DNA of 64,000 nt from Prochlorococcus sp. AG-402-P16 (GTDB lineage Bacteria > Cyanobacteriota > Cyanobacteriia > PCC-6307 > Cyanobiaceae). Below are positions 55,938-63,887 of this stretch, one piece after another. The notes under the pieces are model-generated. The model did no database searches. It was not told the origin of the DNA and saw nothing but the letters and a program-made list of their open reading frames with translations. Numbering within the stretch: position 1 is the first letter of the stretch; each line of letters begins with the position of its first letter. Position numbers and translations under genes: made by a program. Location: contig QCJB01000003.1 in NCBI GenBank assembly GCA_003216295.1, positions 62,001-126,000 on the forward strand, in the 5' to 3' direction.

Positions 55938-56786
55938 TTAACTAATTACTATATCCCAATCTAATTCACTTTTTAAAGCTAAAGGGCCAATAAAGCTTCC
56001 TCTAACCGGTGCTACAGATTCAGAGTTAGAAGAGGAAGCTAAAGTAATATATTTTTCATTAATAAGTCCACATCCACTTGGGTCAAACCCTCTCCATCCA
56101 AAGCCTGGTATAAAAAGCTCTGTCCACGCATGAAGTTCATACTTAGATGGAGGTTCGTCCAGCAATTGATAACCACTAACAAATCGACTTGGTATCCCAA
56201 CACATCGACAAGCCTCCATTAATAATATTGCCAAATCCCGACAAGATCCGACTCTCTCACTAAGCGTTCTTCCTGAAGTCCATGCTGGGCCAAGATGTCT
56301 TGGAGTATATTTAACTCTTTCTTTGATTAATTCAATTAATTGGTATAGGAAATCTAATACATTATTGTCAATGCCTACTAAAGCCTCTTGAGCAATTTGT
56401 ATTGCAGCAGGATCATGCTTGTCATCAGGGGACCAGCCTTCAACGAAACCTTTCAATGAACTATTTGTACATTTCAAATTAAAAGGGATAGTTAAATCAG
56501 AATTATTTTTTACATTATATAAATCGGGATGGTTCTTTGTTTCTATATCACTTATGGCCTTAATTATCAAAAAATTCGTAGATTCTTTAAAGTCAACGTG
56601 AAAAATATCATCACCATTTTCAGATATCAAAGGGAAAATTGAATTAGAAGAAGGAGAAATTTGAAGTTCAAAATTATGTAGTTTCTGAAAACTATTAGAT
56701 CTTGGTTTTAGACATATTATATGCTTCTTTAACGAAACTTTTTCTTTATATGTATAAGTTAATTTATGAGATATTTTCTTTCTCAT
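55938..56786 (-). CDS. Transglutaminase-like protein
   Basis: 282 residues. A beta-rich N-terminal domain (about 1-135) typical of the bacterial transglutaminase-like N region precedes the papain-like core. Catalytic Cys lies in ERVGSCRDLAILLMEACR (about 171-188), His in YELHAWTELFIPG (about 211-223) and Asp in GWRGFDPSGC (about 225-234). Its start overlaps the stop of the alpha-E gene by four bases. It belongs to the trio that may make or cleave peptide bonds. Confidence 0.9.
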   Translation of the reverse strand: MRKKISHKLTYTYKEKVSLKKHIICLKPRSNSFQKLHNFELQISPSSNSIFPLISENGDDIFHVDFKESTNFLIIKAISDIETKNHPDLYNVKNNSDLTIPFNLKCTNSSLKGFVEGWSPDDKHDPAAIQIAQEALVGIDNNVLDFLYQLIELIKERVKYTPRHLGPAWTSGRTLSERVGSCRDLAILLMEACRCVGIPSRFVSGYQLLDEPPSKYELHAWTELFIPGFGWRGFDPSGCGLINEKYITLASSSNSESVAPVRGSFIGPLALKSELDWDIVIS

Positions 56787-57757
56787 TCTTTTAAAGAGTC
56801 CAATTCCAAGCTGGTCTTATTTATAAAATAAAAACTATAAATAAGATCGTGAAGTCTATTTAAATCTATTTGTAAAGAATCAATAGCCTCATGTAAACCA
56901 TCCTTAACTAAGTGATCGATTCTTACGAAACTCCATTTTGCAAGCAATAAACCTATTAAACATTCAAGATCATTAGGCTTCACTGAGATAGAGGAGTCTT
57001 TGATGTTTTCTAAGGACTGTTTCACACCTTCAAGACAAAATCTTACTGATCGAGGGAAAATAGGATCCAATAAAAGAAAACTAGCTATTGCATTAGGAGT
57101 TATAGATTCTTGTGCTGCTTTTCGAAACATTTGATAAGCACCTGCAGAACGTAATAAAGAAATCCATTGAAGTTCATCCAGGGCTCCTCCAATCTCATTT
57201 ATATTTGGTAAGAGCAAGAAGTATTTCACATCTAAGATTCGAGAAGTTTTATCCGCTCTCTCAATCAAACGTCCTAGCTTACAGAAGTGCCATGCAATAT
57301 CATGGCTAAAAGTAGCATCGGTAACACCATAAAATAATTGACAGCCTCTTCTTATCTCAAATAATTGCTCCTGTGATGGTTGATGCCATAAAACTTCTCC
57401 TTCTTGTATGCTCCAATACAAACTATTTATTTGTTCCCACATCTCAGAAGTAATAACGTCTCTAATTTGACGAGCATTCTCCCGCGCCATACAAATACAA
57501 CTTATTATACTGTTTGGATTTTCTCGATCTTTAATAAGAAAACTAATTACATCACCTGAATATTTATTTTTATATAACCTATCAAATTCATTCCTATCGC
57601 CAGTCACATCAATCAAAGGTAGCCATGGCTCTGCACTTCCTGGAGGACAATCAAGAGCCATAGATTCACTTACCTCAACGAATCTAGAGATATTTTCTGC
57701 ACGCTCTAAATATCTATTGATCCAATAAAGAGATTCAGCGACTCTACTAAGTAACAT
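56783..57757 (-). CDS. Alpha-E domain protein
   Basis: 324 residues. MLLSRVAESLYWINRYLERAENISR is the typical start of alpha-E proteins (the older DUF403). The rest is all helical, with RLIERADKTSRILDVKY (about 165-181) repeating the motif. Alpha-E domains accompany circularly permuted ATP-grasp enzymes and transglutaminases in a widely shared operon whose product is unknown. It is preceded by the ATP-grasp gene (eight bases) and followed by the transglutaminase gene with a four-base overlap. Confidence 0.92.
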   Translation of the reverse strand: MLLSRVAESLYWINRYLERAENISRFVEVSESMALDCPPGSAEPWLPLIDVTGDRNEFDRLYKNKYSGDVISFLIKDRENPNSIISCICMARENARQIRDVITSEMWEQINSLYWSIQEGEVLWHQPSQEQLFEIRRGCQLFYGVTDATFSHDIAWHFCKLGRLIERADKTSRILDVKYFLLLPNINEIGGALDELQWISLLRSAGAYQMFRKAAQESITPNAIASFLLLDPIFPRSVRFCLEGVKQSLENIKDSSISVKPNDLECLIGLLLAKWSFVRIDHLVKDGLHEAIDSLQIDLNRLHDLIYSFYFINKTSLELDSLKE

Positions 57758-57765
57758 TTATCTTA

Positions 57766-59208
57766 TTAACTAACCACCCAGGTATCCTTACAACCTCCAC
57801 CTTGAGATGAATTGACAATTAAAGAGTCTCTCTTGAGGGCTACTCGTGTAAGCCCACCTGGGCTTACCCAAGTATCCTTACCTCTGAGAATATAAGGTCT
57901 AAGGTCAACATGGCAAGGATAAACTTCTCCATCACTCAGCGACGGAACAGTTGACAATTCCAATGTTGGTTGAGCGATATAATTTCTTGGATTTGCTTTT
58001 ATTTTTGCCGAAAATTTCTCTATATCCAATTGTGATGAATGAGGACCAATCAGCATTCCATATCCCCCTGCTTCAGATACACTTTTAACAACCAAGTCCT
58101 TTAGGTTATCAAGTACAAAATTAAGATCATCTTCTTTAGCGCATATATATGTTTTAACATTATTAATTAGCGGTTCTTCTTTTAGATAATACCTAATCAT
58201 ATCTGGAACATAAGCATAAATTAACTTGTCATCCGCCAAACCGGTTCCAGGTGCATTAGCAATAGCAACCTTACCTTTACTCAGAACATCTAAAAGTCCA
58301 GGTACCCCTAACATTGAATCTTTACGGAAAGATTTAGGATCTAGATAATCATCATCGATTCGACGATAAATAACATCTACTTTCTGAATACCAGAAGTTG
58401 TTTTTAGATAAACATTATTATCCTGACAGACTAAATCATTTCCCTCAACCAAATGAATTCCCATTTGTTGAGCAAGATAACTATGCTCAAAATATGCACT
58501 ATTAAATACTCCAGGAGTCAAAAGGACTACTTTTGGACTATCTGTCCAAATCGCTAACTCTTGAAGAGATTTCAATAGATATGAAGGGTAATCATCAATA
58601 GGTCTGACAATTCTTCCATTAAAGAGGCTCGGAAATATTCTTTTCATAACCAACCTATTTTCTAAAAAATAAGCGACCCCTGAAGGACAACGAAGATTAT
58701 CTTCCAATACATACCAATTACCTTTTCCATCTCTAATAAGATCTAAGCCAGACACATGACACCACTTCCCTAATGGCAGAACAAACCCTTTCATTTGCGG
58801 TCGCCAACCATCTGAACTTTCAATAAGCTCCCTAGAAATAATTCCATCTATAATTATTTGCTGTCTTCCATAAATATCAGCTAAAAATAAATCTATTGCT
58901 TCGAGTCTTTGTATGAGTCCTTTCTCTAAATCAGTCCACTCAGAAGAACTAATTACTCGTGGCAATGGATCAAAGGGAAGAATCCTCTCAGCACCTTGAT
59001 TACCAGAATCATTCAAACGAAAAGTTGCCCCATGTCGTAAAAGAAGTTTCCTAGCGATCCCATGACTAACATTTAATTGCTCTAAGCCCATCTCTCCTAA
59101 AGAAGAAAGGAGCGGCTTTAGGGTCATTCTCAGTGAAAAATTATTAGAAGAAAAATATTCATCATAACCTTTTTTAGGTTGATAATCTGTAAACATATCA
59201 ACCTCCAA
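57766..59208 (-). CDS. Circularly permuted type 2 ATP-grasp protein
   Basis: 480 residues; a start at the inner Met (residue 5, MFTDYQPKKGYDEYF) is equally likely. RILPFDPLPRVISSSEWTDLEKGLIQR is the family hallmark, as are IYGRQQIIIDGIISRELIE, VLEDNLRCPSGVAYFLENR (about 167-185, metal ligands), IANAPGTGLADDKLIYAYVP and SEAGGYGMLIGPH (ATP loop). Enzymes of this fold join amino acids or peptides using ATP. It heads the three-gene operon. Confidence 0.93.
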   Translation of the reverse strand: MEVDMFTDYQPKKGYDEYFSSNNFSLRMTLKPLLSSLGEMGLEQLNVSHGIARKLLLRHGATFRLNDSGNQGAERILPFDPLPRVISSSEWTDLEKGLIQRLEAIDLFLADIYGRQQIIIDGIISRELIESSDGWRPQMKGFVLPLGKWCHVSGLDLIRDGKGNWYVLEDNLRCPSGVAYFLENRLVMKRIFPSLFNGRIVRPIDDYPSYLLKSLQELAIWTDSPKVVLLTPGVFNSAYFEHSYLAQQMGIHLVEGNDLVCQDNNVYLKTTSGIQKVDVIYRRIDDDYLDPKSFRKDSMLGVPGLLDVLSKGKVAIANAPGTGLADDKLIYAYVPDMIRYYLKEEPLINNVKTYICAKEDDLNFVLDNLKDLVVKSVSEAGGYGMLIGPHSSQLDIEKFSAKIKANPRNYIAQPTLELSTVPSLSDGEVYPCHVDLRPYILRGKDTWVSPGGLTRVALKRDSLIVNSSQGGGCKDTWVVS

Positions 59209-59866
59209 TTCATGATTTAATAGAAATATGAATGACGAAGAGTTTTTTGAAGGTAGCTAAACATACAAAAAAGATTTCATAAGAAAGAATTTAAGTAAAT
59301 AAGTATATTTAAATACACTTTCATAGACAATATTTAGAATTAAATTTCAAAAGTAGATAAGACTAACTATTTTTTCTTATCACTCAAAAGCATTGCAAAA
59401 AAGTCACCAAAGCTCATATAAATAAAAATCTTACAAAATAAAACTATACGATATAGAATGAGTATAGTAAAAATAAATAAGCAACCTATATAACGAGATC
59501 ATCCTGGGAGTATCTGATTTGAATGGTCTGAATTATTAGTCAAATACAATAGATAATTTCTTCCAGACGAGATATGAAGATCAATTTGTTTTTACATCAG
59601 AATTGATCCAATAAGCCTTTGTTTAGAAAAATAATTTTAGTTAATTTCAAAGATTTTTCAGTATTTTTTGATTATGCGCGTTATGAGAAAAAAGTGGTCA
59701 CAAAATAAAAGTCCTAATTTAAATTAGGACTTGATTGGACTCAATATTTTTTATAAATCTAAAAAGAACAAATAAAGATAGACATAAAAAATACTTATAT
59801 TGTAGTAACTGTCACTTCTCAAACTATTCAGAAAATTTCATGATTAGACATATGCATTAAAAAAAA
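59209..59866. other. Long intergenic region with a palindromic terminator
   Basis: 658 bases between two divergent genes. The only distinct element is the perfect palindrome at 59709-59732. No tRNA and no frame above 30 codons noticed. Confidence 0.4.
59709..59732 (-). terminator. Perfect 24-base palindrome, terminator-like
   Basis: The arm AAGTCCTAATTT is repeated as its exact complement with no spacer. On the minus strand it is followed by TTTTATTTTG, a fair T tract. No annotated minus-strand gene lies to its right, so it would end an unknown short transcript starting between 59735 and 59866. Confidence 0.4.
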
Positions 59867-60022
59867 ATGAAAGATTCATCTGGAGAATTGACACCTCAAG
59901 ATCAACTTATTCAAGAGAGAGTTGATCAATGCAGGAAATTCCTAAGATCAAATGGTTTTCATCAATCTCTAAGAGACCTTTGGAATGATATTAAAGAAGA
60001 TTCAAAGTATGATTTATTATAA
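59867..60022 (+). CDS. Small soluble protein, hypothetical
   Basis: 51 residues, MKDSSGELTPQDQLIQERVD then QCRKFLRSNGFHQSLRDLWN and an acidic end. It is helical and polar with no membrane segment. Small polar proteins of this size are common in Prochlorococcus genomic islands. A run of A's precedes the ATG, and no Shine-Dalgarno is evident. No family is recognised. Confidence 0.5.
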   Translation: MKDSSGELTPQDQLIQERVDQCRKFLRSNGFHQSLRDLWNDIKEDSKYDLL

Positions 60023-60221
60023 TAAACACGACAGTCACGAAGGTTATGAAGATTGCCAATATTCAATTCAAAGAAATCAAAGAAATAGCTAATGCCTAAT
60101 GACTGATTGATACAGCTCAAAAGTATCAGCATTAGCACAACTCAACTACAGTTTTTTTAACTATTCATCTAGAAACATTTACAAGTTTAATTGTATTTGT
60201 TAAAAACTACTTAGTAAATAT

Positions 60222-60326
60222 ATGATTTCTGTGTCATTCGTAAAAGCTTTATTTCTTCAATACCCTTGGTTCGAGGATGTTGACATGAGGAGATTGCATG
60301 ACAGAAGAATTAAAGAATACAACTAG
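60222..60326 (+). CDS. Tiny protein, candidate
   Basis: 34 residues, MISVSFVKALFLQYPWFEDV then DMRRLHDRRIKEYN. An amphipathic start and a basic, probably helical end. Composition is protein-like, but size makes this uncertain. It lies on the same strand as the genes at 59867 and 60407. Confidence 0.4.
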   Translation: MISVSFVKALFLQYPWFEDVDMRRLHDRRIKEYN

Positions 60327-60406
60327 TTACAAGAAAGTCTAATTTCAACAAAAGGTGAGACGGATACTTCTTCCTGCCAAGAGATACAACTACGACTCAA
60401 TAACGA

Positions 60407-60727
60407 ATGACTATTGATCTTCCTGTCATCCCTTCTTCTAAATCAACAAAGAACAAAGTAAATAGCAGTATCCCTAGATGGACCGTCTTTTCTCTTTGTC
60501 TCATAACGGTTTTAGTAGTTGTGGCTATCATTAAAGCTATTCTACCCCTGTTATTCTTTGGGCTTATCATGGCTTTCATATGGTCACAAGCGACAAAGCC
60601 TGTTGCACATTTTGAAAGGGAGCTTAGACCTAGTGGAAAACAATTAAATTTATTTTATCAAAAACAAGTCAATACTAAATATTCAAGCAATACAGTGGAC
60701 AATAAAAAAGGAAAAAGAGCTGCATAG
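60407..60727 (+). CDS. Small membrane protein, hypothetical
   Basis: 106 residues. A polar head (about 1-25), a hydrophobic hairpin (WTVFSLCLITVLVVVAIIKAI and LPLLFFGLIMAFIWSQA), and a basic tail of 45 residues (FERELRPSGKQLNLFYQKQV). The tail is probably cytoplasmic. No family recognised. It is followed on the same strand by the small gene at 60931. Confidence 0.6.
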   Translation: MTIDLPVIPSSKSTKNKVNSSIPRWTVFSLCLITVLVVVAIIKAILPLLFFGLIMAFIWSQATKPVAHFERELRPSGKQLNLFYQKQVNTKYSSNTVDNKKGKRAA

Positions 60728-60930
60728 ACTTTGATCAAGAATTGACCATCATTATCCTTAGTTGATATAGCCAAGCAAGAAAAATCAAAGAAGAATAGAT
60801 TATTGACAAGCATATATGACATGTGAAAATCAACCTATAACCTTTTTTGTGTGGGGACTTTAATGGTTATCCTTTGCTGCCTGATCTGCATACAGATCCT
60901 AATCATCAACGCCACAAGCTTCCAAACTGC

Positions 60931-61077
60931 ATGACAAAACTTGAACAAGCACGTCTTGAATTGACGGAATCACAACTTCTTTCAATCAAGGATCGAATTA
61001 AAACTTGGAAGACTAAGGATCAAGTAATAGACATGATGAGATTTAGGTATGGTCGGAGCGAAGATCAAGCGGCCTAA
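60931..61077 (+). CDS. Small helical protein, hypothetical
   Basis: 48 residues from the ATG at 60931 (MTKLEQARLELTESQLLSIK). The helix is followed by TKDQVIDMMRFRYGRSEDQ. A TTG-started version 28 residues longer (60847) has a Pro/His/Asp-rich head that looks unstructured and unlike a conserved start, so I choose the inner Met. Regular heptads suggest a short coiled coil. No family recognised. Confidence 0.5.
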   Translation: MTKLEQARLELTESQLLSIKDRIKTWKTKDQVIDMMRFRYGRSEDQAA

Positions 61078-61214
61078 TAAGCTCTAGCAGAATAATCAAC
61101 TAAGGCCTCAGCAATTTGGGTGGGCATTGGCTCTGGACAAGACTAAATAACTATTATCAAAGTAAATATAAATAAATTATTTCAAAATAAACAACAAAAA
61201 GAAGACATATTTTC

Positions 61215-61298
61215 CAGGTATTCCTAGAAATATTGACGTCAATGAATTCTTAAGCAAGAGAAATACCTGCCACTTTTTAGATGACATAAACTGGCAGG
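61215..61298. ncRNA. Segment with two mutually exclusive hairpins
   Basis: CAGGTATT (61215-22) pairs with AATACCTG (61262-69). The last four bases of that partner also belong to CCTGCCA (61266-72), which pairs with TGGCAGG (61292-98). Only one of the two stems can form at a time. The first loop carries the palindrome ATTGACGTCAAT (61232-43). Such a switchable layout is typical of attenuators or structured RNAs. Strand and transcript are unknown. Confidence 0.35.
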
Positions 61299-61348
61299 AT
61301 AAAGCCTGTTTTCTAGACATGTCGGTAAACATGAACTTTTACTTTTGA

Positions 61349-61693
61349 AAGACTAATTTTTCGATAGCAAAGAGAATAAAAACGCTAAAAATCATTGAGG
61401 TTGACTTTTCTGTAATACATGCGTACTATATCGGTATCCTCAACCTCAATCGTAGAATCCTGGTTGAGTGCCTTCCGAAAGCTGCTAAATCATTCAATGC
61501 ACATAGCATGATTAATGATTTAGCGAGTAGAAACAAAGGATTCTTCAAATATTTCTCTGATAAAATAGGAAGCGTAACAAATGAAATCTTCAAGCACTTC
61601 AAGCTGGGACTCAGGAGCAAGCCAAAAGGCTTCAGACGATCTAGGCTTGGCGGGAGACGTCTTGGTAACAAGTTCTACAAGGGAATTGGTTGA
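61349..61693 (+). pseudogene. Start-less basic open frame, possibly broken
   Basis: 114 codons stay open from just after a TGA at 61346-48 to TGA at 61691-93. In the same frame an ATG lies five codons before that first TGA (MNFYF). The product would be basic: IIEVDFSVIHAYYIGILNLN, then CLPKAAKSFNAHSMIND, ending LGGRRLGNKFYKGIG. The first ATG inside is at 61508. The frame is crossed by two strong inverted repeats, so it may instead be part of a structured RNA. A minus-strand frame at 61426-61671 is even less convincing. Confidence 0.35.
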
Positions 61694-61803
61694 GTTCTAC
61701 TGGACAAGTCGAAAGCGTTTTTCAGGTGGGTATAGAGACTTTCCAGTAGAAGCAAGCTAGGAACTAAAAATGCTGAAGGAACCAAGTCATGATCACAACT
61801 CGT

Positions 61804-62012
61804 CTAATTCTTTTTTCTCAACCACATCCTAAAGTAGCCATATAGTATAAATAAAAGGAATGATAACGATATTAGTGAGTAGATTTTTCTATTTTCAGCA
61901 TCTTTTCTTGACTTTGGATCTGTAAGATTATCAATAATATTCTGATCATTAGTACAAACACCTTGAAAAATAATTCCTACTCAAAAAGAAATTTACAAGA
62001 GTCCAAAAACAT
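61804..62012 (-). pseudogene. Possible frameshifted small exported protein
   Basis: A frame from 61980 to TAG at 61804 reads GIIFQGVCTNDQNIIDNLTD, then a linker and a C-terminal membrane helix (IYSLISLSFLLFILYGYF) with basic end. It has no standard start. In the neighbouring phase an ATG at 62012 gives MFLDSCKFLFE and stops at 61977. A single-base shift would join the two into one protein of about 70 residues. Chance is possible, but the hydrophobic-then-basic end is protein-like. Confidence 0.35.
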
Positions 62013-62067
62013 AAACCTATTTACACATTATTATTAGAAGTTAGTTTGAATTAGATGCTTCTAAGCC

Positions 62068-62274
62068 ATGGCGTTCTATGAAGATTCAATTGAGGAGACA
62101 ATGTCAGAAGTTATATGTCATTTCCTAAAAAGAACTGATTTGGTCAATGTTGAAGACAAGATCGCAATAGGTCAAGAATACAGAGAATGGATTCAATGCT
62201 TATACAATAGGAAAATTGAGCCACAAGATATTCTCTTTATAAATACTTCATCCTTTGGAAAAACATTTCAATAA
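62068..62274 (+). CDS. Small soluble protein, hypothetical
   Basis: 68 residues from ATG at 62068, with acidic start (MAFYEDSIEETMSEVICHFL) and a helical middle (AIGQEYREWIQCLYNRKI). Two Cys, no signal. The product looks well folded by composition. It is convergent with the glycosyltransferase gene. No family recognised. Confidence 0.55.
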   Translation: MAFYEDSIEETMSEVICHFLKRTDLVNVEDKIAIGQEYREWIQCLYNRKIEPQDILFINTSSFGKTFQ

Positions 62275-62437
62275 GAAGAATTGTAGGGTAGTTTCTTCAC
62301 ACTCCTTTGACACCTTGCTTTATCTCTACGACCCCCCTGGTATAAAAGAATTAGCCATTAACCAATGAACCCCATAACTCATTAATTAACTTTTAGCACA
62401 AGACTCCAAAGCAAATGACTTATCTGTAAATACTCAT

Positions 62438-63463
62438 TTAGTCAGCAAAACTTTTTTCCCACTTAGTCATTGAACGTTTAAGAGAAGATTCCATTGCATT
62501 AATCGAATATCTACTTTGAATTTCTTCTGAAGCTTGAGATACTGATTTGAAAAATGATTGTGGATCATTCTTCAAAGCTTGACTCGCTTTTGTACAAGCT
62601 TGTACGAATCTGAGATAATTTTGGAATTCAATTTCTTCTGCCGAACCACATTGACTCGCTAAGTTCATAATTTCTTTCCCACCAAGTCCAGAATAGCCAA
62701 TTAAATAACAGCCACACGAGGCAGCTTCAGCCAATGGCAGTCCAAAGCCCTCAGGATGGCCAAAGGAAAGAAAAATTGAACTTCTTTGCATTATCTTTGC
62801 AACTTCATCTAAGGGTCTGTTATTTATTGGGCTAAGATTCCATCCTTCATCTTTAAACCAAGATTGTTGGATAAGTAATTGAGAAACTATTTCTGCATGG
62901 TGTTGGTTTTTACGAGTCATAAATGCAATACTTAGTTCTTTTTTTTCAATATATTTAAAAATATTCACCTCTATGCCATTAACTAATCTGCTTATTTTTT
63001 GTGAACCCAATCTCATTCCATTTAATAAAAATTCTTCATCATACTCAGAAACACATAGAACATGAGAAAGGTCTTTGTGGTGATATAAATCAATTATTTC
63101 TTTGGGACTTGGCATATTATCTTCTGGATGAATCCCTCCTAAAGTATAAGTAGCATTTTGATTAAAAATTATCTTACGAAAACCTAGGGCATAAGTAGGA
63201 ATACATTGAATCCAAGTTTCTGGCAATACAATTATGTCTCTGTTTGGACTCATATCTTGACGAGCTTTAAAAGCTTTTAGAGAAATAGTTTTAACATTAC
63301 TTTTGAACCAATAAGGATGAAACGAAGAATCATTCTGAATAATGGTTGCTTCTCGATTTAACTTATTAAATAACTCTGCAAGACGATGAATTTGCTTAAC
63401 TCCTCCTATCGGCTGATTATCATCTGGATAAAGAGGGAACCAATAGCGATAATTTATTCTCAT
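62438..63463 (-). CDS. Glycosyltransferase, GT-B type
   Basis: 341 residues. The C-terminal half shows the group 1 (GT4-like) donor-site pattern: IFLSFGHPEGFGLPLAEAASCGCYLIGYSG (about 233-262), where the acidic residue of PEGFGLPLAEA binds the nucleotide sugar. The N-terminal half has RYWFPLYPDDNQPIGGVKQIHRLAELFNKL (residues 5-34). Substrate unknown; probable role in surface polysaccharide or glycolipid. No linked sugar gene is in the window. It is a common type of accessory gene in cyanobacterial islands. Confidence 0.85.
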   Translation of the reverse strand: MRINYRYWFPLYPDDNQPIGGVKQIHRLAELFNKLNREATIIQNDSSFHPYWFKSNVKTISLKAFKARQDMSPNRDIIVLPETWIQCIPTYALGFRKIIFNQNATYTLGGIHPEDNMPSPKEIIDLYHHKDLSHVLCVSEYDEEFLLNGMRLGSQKISRLVNGIEVNIFKYIEKKELSIAFMTRKNQHHAEIVSQLLIQQSWFKDEGWNLSPINNRPLDEVAKIMQRSSIFLSFGHPEGFGLPLAEAASCGCYLIGYSGLGGKEIMNLASQCGSAEEIEFQNYLRFVQACTKASQALKNDPQSFFKSVSQASEEIQSRYSINAMESSLKRSMTKWEKSFAD

Positions 63464-63575
63464 ATCTATCTTCTTGCTAGTGAGTAATCATAAGGCTATA
63501 GGGCTTTGAAGGACAAGGGGAAGTAACTAATATCGACACAGAAAAGTAGTTATAAAGACTTATTTATAGCTGATC

Positions 63576-63761
63576 ATGAAAGCAGTCATATTTGCTTCTT
63601 CATTTTCGACAGAATTCTTTGAAGTCGAATTGCAAATAGGATTAGAACATAATCTCCCCATAGGGATAATGTTTAGAGATAATCCAAAAGATCAAGAGTT
63701 ATTCAAACCTTATTCAAACCTTGCATTTTCGCTGATATCCCATGGCAATAAAGGACATTGA
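63576..63761 (+). CDS. Small protein, hypothetical
   Basis: 61 residues, MKAVIFASSFSTEFFEVELQ then GLEHNLPIGIMFRDNPK. The first 12 residues resemble a beta strand of a Rossmann-like fold (KAVIFASSFST) and the whole could be the start of a larger, lost domain. It is divergent from the glycosyltransferase gene. A promoter for a downstream candidate sRNA begins inside its last codons. Confidence 0.45.
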   Translation: MKAVIFASSFSTEFFEVELQIGLEHNLPIGIMFRDNPKDQELFKPYSNLAFSLISHGNKGH

Positions 63762-63887
63762 TACTGGTTAATGAAGTACGTAAGATAAGTCAAGGACTGG
63801 GTCCTAAAGGGATCGGATAATTGCATTCCAACTCCATTCCAACTTTGAGTTCGTTGTTTCATTACTCAAGCTCAGCGAGCTTTTTCT
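63758..63887 (+). ncRNA. Candidate small RNA with promoter and terminator
   Basis: A sigma70-like promoter (TTGATA at 63758, TAAGAT at 63781, spacing 17) predicts transcription from about 63793. There the sequence folds as AGGAC-TGG-GTCCT (63793-63805). An 11-base near-exact tandem repeat (CATTCCAACT twice) lies at 63824-63844. The segment ends in AAGCTC-AGC-GAGCTT (63868-63882) followed by TTTCT, a rho-independent terminator. The transcript would be about 95 bases. No protein frame covers it. Confidence 0.45.

Noticed and set aside
51053..60789. A 17-base exact repeat (AAGCAAGAAAAATCAAA at 51053 and 60773)
   Set aside because: In AT-rich DNA of this length, one or two such matches are expected by chance. 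The flanks do not match.
61426..61671. An 81-residue minus-strand frame rich in Leu, Arg and Pro
   Set aside because: Leu/Arg/Pro-rich frames are typical shadows of structured or GC-richer DNA. No start context or domain supports it.
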